From the NCBI GenBank assembly GCA_019637685.1, contig JAHBVF010000007.1, forward strand, positions 151,401 to 215,400: DNA of 64,000 nucleotides, written 5' to 3'. The notes beneath the pieces were generated by a model. It was given only the letters and a program-made list of their open reading frames with translations. It was not told the DNA's origin and did no database searches. The position numbers and the translations under genes are program-made. Below are positions 35,545 through 44,488 of the stretch, piece after piece (the first letter of the stretch is position 1; every line of letters begins with the position of its first letter). This DNA is from Caldilineaceae bacterium (GTDB lineage: Bacteria; Chloroflexota; Anaerolineae; Caldilineales; Caldilineaceae).

Positions 35545-36330
35545 ATGAAAAGAGAGCGATTCTACTTCTTGTCCCTTTTGCTGGGAACGGCGCTGTTGTT
35601 TGGCGGCTGTGCCCTGGGAACCCCCATCCCTCCCCCAGCCAACACCCCGGCAGTTCCAGAAGCGCCGGCCAATCCCGGCTTTGATGCCGCTGAATCGCCA
35701 GAGGTTGCACCGGCTTTTGACATTGTACACGCACAGGTGACGAAAGAGGATTCTTTTCTGGTCTTCCAATTGCTGGTGCAGAAAGACGCAGGCTCGATCA
35801 TCCCCGCAGAAACAGGCCAGCTGGCCGGCGCGGCTGTAGAAAGCTATGTATGGCCAACTTCGCTGGATTCGTCGTCCGTGGGTTTTGATGCGGAGCAGGG
35901 AATCCTGGCCTTGGCTGTGACAGCCCACCCGGACTTCGACGACACGCCTCTGGTGGATGAGGACGGGGACGGCGACAAATCCAATGACGGTCGTCACTGG
36001 CACAACCACTGGGTTGTACTGGTAAAGGACGAGACGTGCGCGGGTGGCCTGAAAGTGCAAGATATTCCCGAAGGCGAACAGCCAACCCTACCAGCCACCT
36101 GGCCTGAGCTACCCCTTCTTATCGACAGCCCCAATTTCGATCTGGACCTGACCGATTCGCGGATCAGCGTGCATGTGCCCTACGAACCTTTCGCCAATCA
36201 GCCCTTCAACTACGACGGGGTGGCAGCCGGTCTGCAGGTGAATGCCAATCTTCACACTCCCCTGCTGTGCGTCTCCAATGTCCACGATATTGCATCCGGC
36301 GATCTGAGTTTGCCCGGTGCAATGGAATAA
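35545..36330 (+). CDS. Lipoprotein of unknown function, possibly metal-binding
   Basis: A 261-aa exported lipoprotein: signal peptide with lipobox LLFGGCA, then a Pro-rich linker (TPIPPPANTPAVPEAP). The body has an acidic DEDGDGDKSNDG stretch resembling a calcium loop, followed at once by RHWHNHWVVL with clustered His. I do not recognise the family. Its promoter and operators are shared with the divergent marR gene, so it is likely regulated by that protein, perhaps in a metal or stress response. Confidence 0.75.
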   Translation: MKRERFYFLSLLLGTALLFGGCALGTPIPPPANTPAVPEAPANPGFDAAESPEVAPAFDIVHAQVTKEDSFLVFQLLVQKDAGSIIPAETGQLAGAAVESYVWPTSLDSSSVGFDAEQGILALAVTAHPDFDDTPLVDEDGDGDKSNDGRHWHNHWVVLVKDETCAGGLKVQDIPEGEQPTLPATWPELPLLIDSPNFDLDLTDSRISVHVPYEPFANQPFNYDGVAAGLQVNANLHTPLLCVSNVHDIASGDLSLPGAME

Positions 36331-36485
36331 GAAAGGCTGATTCCGTCCACGCCAGTTGGCTGGTCCGGTTGCTGCCCGTCGGTCAGAATTTCCTCATCTG
36401 TTCGACGGACAATAGCTGGGCCAGCCGGGTGGTCCTGCCTCTATGCCTGTTGTAGACATAACCGGCAAGGAAAATATCCACAGAT

Positions 36486-36545
36486 TGCCCAGGCACAGAT
36501 TTATTCCTGTGTATTCGTTCCATCCGTGTTTATCAGCGTCCACCA
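36486..36545. repeat. Degenerate copy of the ATCAGCGTCC repeat family
   Basis: CACAGATTTATTCCTGTG is followed by TTCCATCCGTGTTTATCAGCGTCC, words shared with 13896-13946 and 49556-49632. It lies between the lipoprotein and a small membrane protein gene (gap 36331-36583, otherwise empty). Confidence 0.45.
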
Positions 36546-36583
36546 GCGAATATTTTCGGCAGCAGCAAACGGTTGCCCCGCGC

Positions 36584-36793
36584 TCAAACCTTTCTTCGGC
36601 GAAGATAGAGGATGAGTGAGATCACAAAGCCCAATGCCAGCAAAAGTGCGCCGAGCGGGATGGTGAAAAAATAGAAGGCCCATCCGGCCTGTGCCCAGTC
36701 TTCGTCGCCCACGACGAAAGCCATAAAAAAGGGGAATGCATTCATCACAACTGTCACAACCAGAGCGATCAAAAACGGAAGCCACGTTTTCAT
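36584..36793 (-). CDS. Small two-helix membrane protein
   Basis: A 69-aa protein with two hydrophobic segments (FLIALVVTVVMNAFPFFMAFVV and FFTIPLGALLLALGFVISLIL) and a basic C-terminus YLRRRKV. It is not recognised. The ribosome site is weak, and no operon partner is adjacent. Confidence 0.55.
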   Translation of the reverse strand: MKTWLPFLIALVVTVVMNAFPFFMAFVVGDEDWAQAGWAFYFFTIPLGALLLALGFVISLILYLRRRKV

Positions 36794-36903
36794 TGCGATT
36801 GTTCACTTTACTGCTGAGAATGGGTTGAAATTCAAGCGAAGACAAGGTGTAGATAGCATACAACACCTGCCCTGCAAACCCCCTACGACCACTCACATTA
36901 AAA

Positions 36904-37785
36904 TTACGAGTCGGCCAACACTTCATCAATCGCGCGCCGACCGATTCCAGCCAGCACCGGATTGGTTGTTCGGTAGTAGGGCAGGGCCATCAACCCCATA
37001 GACAGCGCCCAGCCTTTGCCCCGTGCCCACGTGTCGTCATCCACCTGCAACACATCCCGGAATGCCTGTCGGGTATCCGCGGAGAGATAGAGCCAGGCCG
37101 CCATCACATCGCAGGCCGGGTCGCCCACGCCCATACAGCCAAAATCGATGACCGCGGCCAGCCGCCCGCGGCGCGCCAACAGATTCCCCCCTTGCAGATC
37201 GCCGTGATGCCAGACCGGTGGGCCGGGCCAGGGCCGGGTGTGCAGGGAGGTTTCCCAGGCAGCGGTCAGGCCATCGGCGTCGTAGGTGTCGCGCAGGGCT
37301 ACAATCGCTGTCCGTACTGCTGCGTCCCGCTCCGCCAGGGGGACACCCCGGCCCGCGGGCGCGCCGGTCGGGTCAATCCGCTGGATCGCGGCCACAAATT
37401 CTGCCAAATCCAGCGCGGCCTGGCGGGGATCGGCCACGCGTTCAGGGTTGGCAGTTTCACCTTCCAGCCAACGATAGACACCCCAGCGCCAGGGATAGCC
37501 GTGGCCCGGTTCGCCCAGAGCCAGCGGCTGCGGAATTGCCAGGGGCAGGTGGGGGGCAAGCCGCGGCAGCCAGCGCATTTCCTTTTCCACTTGCCCGGCA
37601 GCCCAGTGGATGCGGGGTAGACGCACCGCCAGTTCAGCGCCCAGGCGAAAGAGCGCATTGTCTGTGCCCGCGGAGGGAACAGGCGCAAGAGGCAGGTTGG
37701 CCCAATGGGGGAACTGGTCAGCCAAAAGCCGGGCCACAAGGGACGCTTCGATCATCACTTCATCCGCGTGCATTTTACCAGTCAT
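36904..37785 (-). CDS. Aminoglycoside phosphotransferase-family kinase
   Basis: A 293-aa APH-fold enzyme. The Brenner-type motif HHGDLQGGNLLA holds the catalytic Asp and metal-binding Asn, and VIDFGCMGVGDPACDV is the DFG-like metal motif. The N-lobe has GTDNALFRLG and LAVRLPRIHWA with the ATP-binding Lys replaced by Arg. Such proteins phosphorylate antibiotics, sugars or other small alcohols; the substrate here is unknown. It starts at ATG 37785 (a second ATG is four codons later) and is divergent from the sulfatase gene. Confidence 0.88.
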   Translation of the reverse strand: MTGKMHADEVMIEASLVARLLADQFPHWANLPLAPVPSAGTDNALFRLGAELAVRLPRIHWAAGQVEKEMRWLPRLAPHLPLAIPQPLALGEPGHGYPWRWGVYRWLEGETANPERVADPRQAALDLAEFVAAIQRIDPTGAPAGRGVPLAERDAAVRTAIVALRDTYDADGLTAAWETSLHTRPWPGPPVWHHGDLQGGNLLARRGRLAAVIDFGCMGVGDPACDVMAAWLYLSADTRQAFRDVLQVDDDTWARGKGWALSMGLMALPYYRTTNPVLAGIGRRAIDEVLADS

Positions 37786-37909
37786 TTGGCGAGCCGTCTG
37801 TTCAGAAACATAGCAAAGTCCGGGTTGTTGGGCGAATCTTCATTGGGCAAGGGGATACGGCTGGATTATGAATCAGAGAAAGAGGGATGTCAATTCGGGC
37901 CAAAGTTGG

Positions 37910-37938
37910 TTGTTGCGGGGATGGATGGCGTCTATAAT
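37910..37938 (+). promoter_or_regulatory. Promoter of the sulfatase gene
   Basis: TTGTTG (37910-37915) and TATAAT (37933-37938) have a 17-bp spacer, about 50 nt before the start codon. Confidence 0.75.
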
Positions 37939-37992
37939 AGCTTCAGCACAATAGCGGAAGGAAGATACCCCATCAACCACAGGAGTGAGACA

Positions 37993-39474
37993 ATGGCCCC
38001 CACACCCAATATCCTCTGGATTTGCACAGACCAGCAGCGCTGGGACACCCTGGGCTGCTACGGCAACCCGTATGTGACGACGCCCCACATCGACCGGCTG
38101 GCCGCGTCGGGCGTGCGCTTTGCCAACGCCTTCTGCCAAAGCCCGGTCTGCACACCCAGCCGGGCCAGCTTTCTCACCGGGCGCTATCCCCGCACCACCC
38201 GCACCCGCCAGAACGGCCAGCACATCCCCAGCGATGAGGTGCTGGTTACCCGGCTGCTGACCGAGGCGGGCTATGTGGGCGGGCTGTCGGGCAAACTCCA
38301 TCTCAGCCCGGCCAACCCGTCGGTGACCACCCACCGGGAACCCCGCATCGACGACGGCTACACGGAATTTTACTGGAGCCATACGCCCCTGCCCTCGGCC
38401 AACCTGACCACCGACGCGGGCGGCGCAGAGAGTCCGTGGAGCGGGGACGATTACACCCCCTGGCTACGCGAAAGAGGCGCGGCGTATACCCGCACGGCAG
38501 TGGATGGCAGCCCGTGGGTGCAGACGAGTGTCGCACCGGAATTGCACCAGACCACCTGGTGTGCGGAGATGGCGATTGATTTCATCCAGCGCCACGCAGA
38601 GAGCGACCAGCCCTGGTTTTTCTCGGTCAATCCCTTCGATCCCCACCACGCCTTCGATCCCCCCGCGGAATACTTGCAGCCCTATCTGGACCGGCTGGAC
38701 GCAATCCCCCTGCCCGATTACACCCCCGGCGAGTTGGACGACAAACCAATTTTCCAGCGCCAGGACCACAACGGGGCCTACAACAATCCGGGGCTGTATC
38801 CCTTTGCCCGGATGAATGAGACGGATCACCGGCTGGTGCGGGCGGCCTATTGGGCGATGATCGACCTCATCGACGCCCAGGTGGGACGGATGCTGGACGC
38901 GCTGGAGCGCAGCGGCCAAACAGAGAACACAATTGTGATTTTTATGTCAGATCACGGGGAGATGTTGGGGGATCACGGGGTCTATCTGAAGGGGCCGCAC
39001 TTCTACGAAGCAGCTATCCACGTGCCGTTGATTGTGGCCGGGCCGGGCATCCCCGCGGGGGGGACGAGCGAAGCACTGGTGGAGCTGACCGATCTCGCGC
39101 CCACACTGCTGGACGCGGCAGGGCTGGAGCGCCATGCGGGAATGCAGGGCCGCTCCCTCTGGCCGTTACTGACCGGCGACGCGCCCCTGGGCAGCTTCCG
39201 GGAAGACATCTACTGCGAATTCTACAATGCCCTCTCCGGTCACAAGAATCCCCAGGCCCACGCCACCTGTGTGCGCACAGAACGGCACAAAATCGCCGTA
39301 TATCACGGCATCGGCGAAGGGGAATTGTACGATCTGGCGGCTGATCCGGGCGAAGTGGTCAACCGCTGGGACGACCCGGCCTACGCGGGGGTGAAGTCGG
39401 AGATGCTCGTGCGTCTCTGCGACCGGATGGCCCAGACGGTCGATCCGCTGCCGCCAAGAGTTGCGCCCTGGTAG
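37993..39474 (+). CDS. Sulfatase (formylglycine-type, alkaline-phosphatase fold)
   Basis: A 493-aa sulfatase. The formylglycine signature is SPVCTPSRASFLTGRYP (C-x-P-S-R, Cys near residue 54), metal residues are in NILWICTDQQRWDTLG, and IFMSDHGEMLGDHG supplies further ligands. No signal peptide is visible, so it may be cytoplasmic. The Cys needs a maturase (FGE or anSME), not found in this window. Likely substrates are sulfated sugars or choline sulfate; undecided. ATG 37993 has AGGAG at 37981. Confidence 0.93.
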   Translation: MAPTPNILWICTDQQRWDTLGCYGNPYVTTPHIDRLAASGVRFANAFCQSPVCTPSRASFLTGRYPRTTRTRQNGQHIPSDEVLVTRLLTEAGYVGGLSGKLHLSPANPSVTTHREPRIDDGYTEFYWSHTPLPSANLTTDAGGAESPWSGDDYTPWLRERGAAYTRTAVDGSPWVQTSVAPELHQTTWCAEMAIDFIQRHAESDQPWFFSVNPFDPHHAFDPPAEYLQPYLDRLDAIPLPDYTPGELDDKPIFQRQDHNGAYNNPGLYPFARMNETDHRLVRAAYWAMIDLIDAQVGRMLDALERSGQTENTIVIFMSDHGEMLGDHGVYLKGPHFYEAAIHVPLIVAGPGIPAGGTSEALVELTDLAPTLLDAAGLERHAGMQGRSLWPLLTGDAPLGSFREDIYCEFYNALSGHKNPQAHATCVRTERHKIAVYHGIGEGELYDLAADPGEVVNRWDDPAYAGVKSEMLVRLCDRMAQTVDPLPPRVAPW

Positions 39475-39477
39475 ATG

Positions 39478-39517
39478 AAAAGACCTGCCAGGTTTTTCAA
39501 AACCTGGCAGGTCTTTT
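39478..39517. terminator. Bidirectional terminator/palindrome
   Basis: AAAAGACCTGCCAGGTTTT (39478-39496) and its exact complement (39499-39517). It ends both the sulfatase and the convergent HEAT-repeat gene. The GACCTGCCAGGT word is also typical of dispersed palindromes. Confidence 0.8.
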
Positions 39518-39520
39518 GGC

Positions 39521-39964
39521 TCATGCGCGCCCCCAATTCGCCAGTGCTGTGCTGGCTTCCTTGCGCACACGCTCATCCGAATCGAACTGAGCCACTTCCT
39601 CAATTCGGGTTCGGATGCTTGCGCTCAGTCCCAGCCCGCACCTGTCCGGCTTGCACACGTCACAGGTGAGCGCGTGGACCGCGTGCCTTCGCACTTTACC
39701 CACGGGGTCGTCCAACACGGAGAGAATGTGGGGGATGAACGATTCGTCGGCCAGGTGATCCATCAGTTGCAGAGACCACCAGCGCACTTTGGGATTGGCG
39801 TGCTTCAGCCCCTGAATCAACGCCTCTTTTGCCCCTGGCTTCAGCGTCACTTTTGCCAGATCACGGGCATTGATGGCCCCCACCAGCAGAACAATCGCTT
39901 GGTTGCGTCTCGTTTTGTCGGCCAGCCGGTTGATCAGGTCTGCGTAGTCCAACGGCTCTTTCAC
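39521..39964 (-). CDS. HEAT-repeat protein
   Basis: A 147-aa all-helical protein with HEAT/armadillo-type repeats: ALIQGLKHANPKVRWWSLQLM, FIPHILSVLDDPVGKVRRHAV and VAQFDSDERVRKEASTAL. Between repeats is DVCKPDRCG, a CxxxxC pair. Such proteins are scaffolds for protein binding; partner unknown. It is convergent with the sulfatase gene. Confidence 0.8.
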   Translation of the reverse strand: MKEPLDYADLINRLADKTRRNQAIVLLVGAINARDLAKVTLKPGAKEALIQGLKHANPKVRWWSLQLMDHLADESFIPHILSVLDDPVGKVRRHAVHALTCDVCKPDRCGLGLSASIRTRIEEVAQFDSDERVRKEASTALANWGRA

Positions 39965-39981
39965 TGTTCTTTCCCTATGAG

Positions 39982-40119
39982 TCTACTGCAAAAAGGTCAA
40001 TTTCACCGCGGAGTCGCAGAGGGCGCGGAGGCAACGCGGCGAGATTCAGGAGAAAAACGCAGCGAACCTCCACGTTCCCCGCGGCTCCGCGGTGGGTTTA
40101 GAGGCTTTTTTGCAGTAGA
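39982..40119. repeat. 138-bp foldback element
   Basis: Outer arms TCTACTGCAAAAA (39982-39994) and TTTTTGCAGTAGA (to 40119) enclose CACCGCGGAG near 40003 and CTCCGCGGTG near 40085, with words GCAGAGGGCGCGGAGG in between. Both ends and centre are nested dyads, as in MITE-like or REP-like elements. There are no genes in 39965-40170. Confidence 0.65.
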
Positions 40120-40170
40120 GTCTTCCCTATACTTCCCTGAACGAGAAAAACGTCCATACCCGACACCCCC

Positions 40171-41994
40171 CTACGCCGCCGCCAGTGCTCCGTGCATGGA
40201 TGCTTCCAGCTCCGCGCTGTGCTCGTCCCGAAACTGTTTGGTGTAGAGGTCGTAGTAGTGGCCCCGCAGGCGGATCAGTTCGGCATGGGTCCCCATTTCC
40301 GAAACGCCGCCGTTCTCGATGACCAGAATGCGGTCGGCCTGTTTGATGGTGGAGAGGCGGTGGGCGATGATAAAGCTTGTCCTGCCTTCCATCAGTTTTT
40401 CCATCGCCTGCTGGATCAATGCCTCGGCCAGAGTATCCACCGAACTGGTGGCCTCGTCCATCACAAAGATTTCCGGATTGCTCAGCACCGCGCGAGCCAA
40501 GCTCAGCAACTGCTTTTGCCCGACAGAGAGCAGCACACCGCCTTCGCCCACCTCCGCTTCGTAGCCATCTTCCAACTCCAGAATAAAGTCGTGCGCGCCA
40601 GCCATCTGCGCCGCAGCTTCGATCTCCGCATCGCTGGCATCCAGGCGTCCGTAGCGCAGGTTCTCCCGAATGGTCCCGGAGAAGAGATGGGGCGTCTGGA
40701 GCACCATCCCAATCCGCGAGTGGATGCCGTGCAGGGTCAGGTCCCGATAGTCCGTGCCGTTGAAGAGAATGCGCCCGCCCCGAGGCTCGAAGAAGCGGCA
40801 GACAAGATTGACCAGTGTGGACTTGCCCGCGCCCGTCGGCCCCACCAGGGCAATTGTCTCGCCCTGGCGGATGTGCAGGTTGAACTTCTCCAGCACTGGC
40901 TTGTCGTCCTCATAGGCAAAGTCCACATTCTCAAAGACGATATCGCCCCGAATCGTGCCCGGATCCACCGCGCCTTCTCTGTCCTGAATCTCCGGCACAG
41001 CGTCAATGAGCGAGAATATCCGCTCGCCGGAGGCGATGGCCTGTTGCATCTCCGCATAGACCCGGGCCATTTCCTGGATGGGAAAGAGCATAAAGGTAAT
41101 ATAGGAGATGAAGGCCTGAATACCGCCGATAGTCATCGAACCGGTCTGGAATTGCCAGCCGCCATACCAGATGATACTGCCTACACCCAGCGCGCTGATG
41201 AGCTGCACTGTGGGCAGAAAGAGAGCGGAGAGCCAGGCCGCCCGAAACGCGGCCTTGTACATCTGGCCGGTCAGATCACCGAACTCGTCCAGATTTTCCT
41301 CTTCCCGGCGCAGGCTTTTGATAACCCGCACGCCTGTGATGCCCTCGTTGTACGAGCCAGTCACTTTGGAATTCATCTTGCGCACCTGGCGATATTCCAC
41401 CAGAATCTTCTTTTTGAAGAGCGCGGCCACCACCAGTAGAGCGGGAATAATCAGGGCCACAATCGCACCCATCCGCCAGTTGATATAGAGCATAAAACCC
41501 ATGGCCGCCAGAATATTGACAACACCCCACACTGTGTCCAGAAAACCCCAGGAGACCAGTTCACCTACCCGCCCCACGTCCGACGTCAGCCGGGACATCA
41601 GCCAGCCCACGGGGGTCTGGTTGAAGTAGGAGAGGGAAAGCCCCTGCAAGCGATTGAACATCTTTTTGCGCAGATCGTACTGCACCCGTTCACCCAATCG
41701 GGCCGCGCAGGTGATAAAGCCGAAGACCAGCCCGCCCTGGACCACCATCAGCGTTGTATATTGGGCGATAATCCGCCAGAGGGTTTCTGTGTCGCCGGCC
41801 AGGATGCCGTCGTCGATAATCAGTTTGCTTAAGTATGTGAAGTAGGACTCCAACACCGCCAGCAACAGAATGCAGACCAGATAGCCAACCATCAGCGGCC
41901 AATGAAGCAGGCCCTGCTTGGCAATCCGTACAACTGTCTGCCCGTTGAACTGGGTGTCGAACTCCTCCTCCTCGAAATGTTCTTGATCTGACAT
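40171..41994 (-). CDS. ABC exporter half-transporter, canonical Walker B subunit
   Basis: A 607-aa multidrug-type ABC exporter: an acidic N-terminus (EHFEEEEFD), a six-helix domain, and an ATPase with Walker A GPTGAGKST, Walker B FVMDEATSSVD and H-loop IIAHRLST. The signature is LSVGQ rather than LSGGQ. ATG 41994 has AGGAG upstream. The gene follows the partner half-transporter by about 110 bp, and the defects are complementary, so the two likely form a heterodimer (BmrCD/TM287-288 type). The substrate is unknown; lipids or drugs are usual. Confidence 0.92.
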   Translation of the reverse strand: MSDQEHFEEEEFDTQFNGQTVVRIAKQGLLHWPLMVGYLVCILLLAVLESYFTYLSKLIIDDGILAGDTETLWRIIAQYTTLMVVQGGLVFGFITCAARLGERVQYDLRKKMFNRLQGLSLSYFNQTPVGWLMSRLTSDVGRVGELVSWGFLDTVWGVVNILAAMGFMLYINWRMGAIVALIIPALLVVAALFKKKILVEYRQVRKMNSKVTGSYNEGITGVRVIKSLRREEENLDEFGDLTGQMYKAAFRAAWLSALFLPTVQLISALGVGSIIWYGGWQFQTGSMTIGGIQAFISYITFMLFPIQEMARVYAEMQQAIASGERIFSLIDAVPEIQDREGAVDPGTIRGDIVFENVDFAYEDDKPVLEKFNLHIRQGETIALVGPTGAGKSTLVNLVCRFFEPRGGRILFNGTDYRDLTLHGIHSRIGMVLQTPHLFSGTIRENLRYGRLDASDAEIEAAAQMAGAHDFILELEDGYEAEVGEGGVLLSVGQKQLLSLARAVLSNPEIFVMDEATSSVDTLAEALIQQAMEKLMEGRTSFIIAHRLSTIKQADRILVIENGGVSEMGTHAELIRLRGHYYDLYTKQFRDEHSAELEASMHGALAAA

Positions 41995-42060
41995 TGCGTC
42001 AAACTCCTGTAGAGAGCTATTGTACTGTACACATTCATTCGTTCTTTGGTCAGAAATGTC

Positions 42061-42097
42061 ATGCGTGAAACAGGTTACGATCTCACGCTTCACGCAT
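42061..42097. repeat. Dyad repeat with GCGTGAA words
   Basis: ATGCGTGAA (42061-42069) and TTCACGCAT (42089-42097). The element shares TCACGCTTCACG with the palindrome at 46227-46274. It lies between the two ABC genes. Confidence 0.55.
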
Positions 42098-42106
42098 CAC
42101 ATTTGT

Positions 42107-44167
42107 CTATCCCACTACTACGGCCCCGTTCGCGCCGCCAGACCCCGCGGCTGTGTCAGACAGCCGCTTGTCCGTGGCGTCCACCACCTCGGCGATCTCC
42201 CGCTCCAGATCTTCTTCGATGCGGGCTTGCAGATCGTAGACCCGGCGATAGATGCCCTCCTGGGCCAGCAATTCGTCGTGGGTTCCCCGCTGGACAATGC
42301 GGCCCTGATCCATCACCAGAATCTGGTCGGCCTCCATCACACTCTGCACCCGATGGGCAATGATGAAAGTCGTGCGGTTGTGCATCAAACGCCGCAGCGC
42401 GCCGCGGATGGCCGCGTCGGTCTCCGTATCCACACTGGAGGTGGCGTCGTCCAGAATCAGAATGGACGGGTCTTTGAGCAGCGTGCGGGCAATTGTCACC
42501 CGCTGCTTCTGCCCACCGGAAAGAGTGACGCCCCGCTCGCCCACCATTGTGTTGTAGCCGTTGGGAAAGCTGAGAATCACGTCGTGGACCGCGGCCGCGC
42601 GCGCGGCCGCCTCCACTTCTTCGTCGCTCACATCCCGGCCCACCCCATAGGTGATATTGCCCCGGATGGTTGTGGAGAAGAGGAACGGCTCCTGCTGCAC
42701 AATCCCGATCTGCGCCCGCAGTCCATCCCGCGCGATCTCCCGCAGTTCGATGCCGTCCAGGGTGATGCTGCCATCCGTGTAGTCGTAGAAACGGGGCAGC
42801 AGATTGACCAGCGATGTCTTCCCGGAACCGGTCGCGCCCAGCAGGCCGATCACCTGGCCTGGCTTGGCGTGGAGGGAGATATTTTGCAGCACCCATTCCC
42901 GATCCGAGGAAGGAATGTGGGCAGGCTGAGCCGACGCGCCATTTGTGGTGGCCTTCCCTTCTTCGGGCCTGGTGGCAATGGCCTTCTCCCGATCTGCGGC
43001 GCTGGCGGGCACGGCATAGCGGAAGTTCACGTCGTCAAAGCGTACATCGCCGACCAGCCGTTCGGTCAGGTGATGCGTGCCCTGCCCCAGCGGTTCCCGC
43101 TGCTGGCGGATGATCTGCTGCAGGCGTTCCAGTGAGACGACGCCGGTGGAGATATTTGCCACCAGCCGTCCCAGCCCGCGGATGGGCCAGATGACATTGA
43201 TGACCAGTCCCGCATACGCCAGGTATGTCCCCACAGTAATGTCGCCGTTGATGGCAGCCAGCGCCCCCAGATAGAAGGCAAGCAGCATTTGCAGGCCGCT
43301 GATCACATCCGTTGTCGGCCAGAAGGTGGCATGCAGGTTGGCCAGTTCCTTGCCCCGCTCATACTTCTGCCAGTTCTCCGTTTCAAAGCGGTCGATTTCA
43401 AACTCCTGGCGGGCAAAGGCTTTCACCACCCGCACACCAGTCAGATTCTCCTGCAGTCGGCTGGAAACCTTCGCTTCCTGGTTCTGATAGGATTCATAGG
43501 TCTTTTCCATCTTCTTGAAAAAGTAGATAGAAGCAGCCACAATCAAGGGAATGACAATCACCGAATAGAGGGCCAGACGCACATCCAACAGGAGCAGCCC
43601 CGCGAAGTTGACGAGAAAGAGCAGGGTGATACGCCCGACACCGATTAGCTGGTCCTGATAGAGACGCCGGATGGTGTCCACGTCCGATGTGGCCCGGCTG
43701 ATAAGATCACCCGTCTGCATCCGGTCGTGATAGGTGAAGGTCAATCGTTGCAAATGGTCGTAGATATAGTTGCGCAGCCGGCGCACAATCCCTTCTGATG
43801 TCTGCGCGGCCAGCCGCCCGGTGAGATAGGTAAACAGCCCCTGGAAGAGAGCCAGACCGATAAATCCCAGGGCCACCCAGGGGATCAGCCATTGCTGCCC
43901 CTCCACTTGCAGCACATCGTCGATGAAATAGCGCAACAGATAGGCCACCCCTGTGCGCCCCAGCGCGGCCATCCCCGCGGCCACAGCAGCAATCAGATAG
44001 ATGCCCCGATAGCCGCTAAGCATTCGCCAGAGGGCTTTGGTTTTGCTCTCGACGAGAATATTCTGTAGGTCATAGGTTGTTCGTATGGAATTTTCTTGCA
44101 TTTTCTCACGCTCGCCAGATCTTGTTGAGTTCGATATTTTACGCGGCACAGTACTTGCTGGATCCAT
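42107..44167 (-). CDS. ABC exporter half-transporter, degenerate Walker B subunit
   Basis: A 686-aa exporter with six helices and an ATPase. Walker A is GATGSGKTS, the signature is the normal TLSGGQKQR, but Walker B is LILDDATSSVD: the catalytic Glu is Asp. Together with the partner's LSVGQ, both flaws fall in the same composite ATP site. An insert of about 40 residues, rich in Ala/Glu, lies just before Walker A (AVPASAADREKAIATRPEEG and on). ATG 44167 is preceded by AGAGG; ATG 44101 is an alternative. Expression is probably controlled by the attenuator upstream. Confidence 0.9.
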   Translation of the reverse strand: MDPASTVPRKISNSTRSGEREKMQENSIRTTYDLQNILVESKTKALWRMLSGYRGIYLIAAVAAGMAALGRTGVAYLLRYFIDDVLQVEGQQWLIPWVALGFIGLALFQGLFTYLTGRLAAQTSEGIVRRLRNYIYDHLQRLTFTYHDRMQTGDLISRATSDVDTIRRLYQDQLIGVGRITLLFLVNFAGLLLLDVRLALYSVIVIPLIVAASIYFFKKMEKTYESYQNQEAKVSSRLQENLTGVRVVKAFARQEFEIDRFETENWQKYERGKELANLHATFWPTTDVISGLQMLLAFYLGALAAINGDITVGTYLAYAGLVINVIWPIRGLGRLVANISTGVVSLERLQQIIRQQREPLGQGTHHLTERLVGDVRFDDVNFRYAVPASAADREKAIATRPEEGKATTNGASAQPAHIPSSDREWVLQNISLHAKPGQVIGLLGATGSGKTSLVNLLPRFYDYTDGSITLDGIELREIARDGLRAQIGIVQQEPFLFSTTIRGNITYGVGRDVSDEEVEAAARAAAVHDVILSFPNGYNTMVGERGVTLSGGQKQRVTIARTLLKDPSILILDDATSSVDTETDAAIRGALRRLMHNRTTFIIAHRVQSVMEADQILVMDQGRIVQRGTHDELLAQEGIYRRVYDLQARIEEDLEREIAEVVDATDKRLSDTAAGSGGANGAVVVG

Positions 44168-44240
44168 GGGCAGCCTCTTTCTGAACGGGGCGCGGTTCAA
44201 TTGGGATGCTACACACCAGATGATCGGTACGCGGACAAAC

Positions 44241-44270
44241 AAAAAAAGCCACGGGTGTTCCCGTGACTTT
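44241..44270 (-). terminator. Attenuator terminator T2 before the ABC exporter
   Basis: On the minus strand the 11-bp stem AAAGTCACGGG / CCCGTGGCTTT has the 4-nt loop AACA and is followed by TTTTTTT. It lies about 75 nt before the start of the exporter gene. Confidence 0.85.
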
Positions 44271-44296
44271 TGGACGCAGAGCAACCTCTGCCCAAA

Positions 44297-44326
44297 TAAA
44301 AAAGCCACGGGCTTATGCACCGTGAC
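44297..44326 (-). terminator. Attenuator terminator T1 before the ABC exporter
   Basis: On the minus strand GTCACGG and CCGTGGC (one G-T pair) flank TGCATAAGC, followed by TTTTTT. Its arms are nearly the same as those of T2, so arms can swap and form antiterminators. Confidence 0.75.
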
Positions 44327-44371
44327 TCTGGCCGCTTGTGGAAGAGACTCAACCATCTCCTCGCGAGTGGA

Positions 44372-44443
44372 TCACCGATGCATATCCTCTTTGTTGGTTC
44401 CGGCGGGGGCAACCCCAGCCCAGATACGGTTCATCATCAACAT
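44372..44443 (-). CDS. Putative 23-aa leader peptide of the ABC exporter operon
   Basis: An ORF with AAGGAAA 8 nt before its ATG, starting MLMMNRIWAGVAPAGTNK. It lies between a good promoter (44517-44489) and two terminators, an arrangement like BmrB upstream of BmrCD. A translating ribosome that stalls here could favour readthrough. The peptide has no obvious run of one amino acid, so stalling by an antibiotic is more likely than by amino-acid starvation. It is predicted only by position. Confidence 0.6.
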   Translation of the reverse strand: MLMMNRIWAGVAPAGTNKEDMHR

Positions 44444-44488
44444 TGCAACGGTTTCCTTTCTTACTGCAAATAGTCTATCGACTGCGCC

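Noticed and set aside
44168..44356. N-terminal extension of the ABC exporter starting at 44356
   Set aside because: That frame reads through both terminators, and GAGGAG touches its ATG directly, leaving no spacing.
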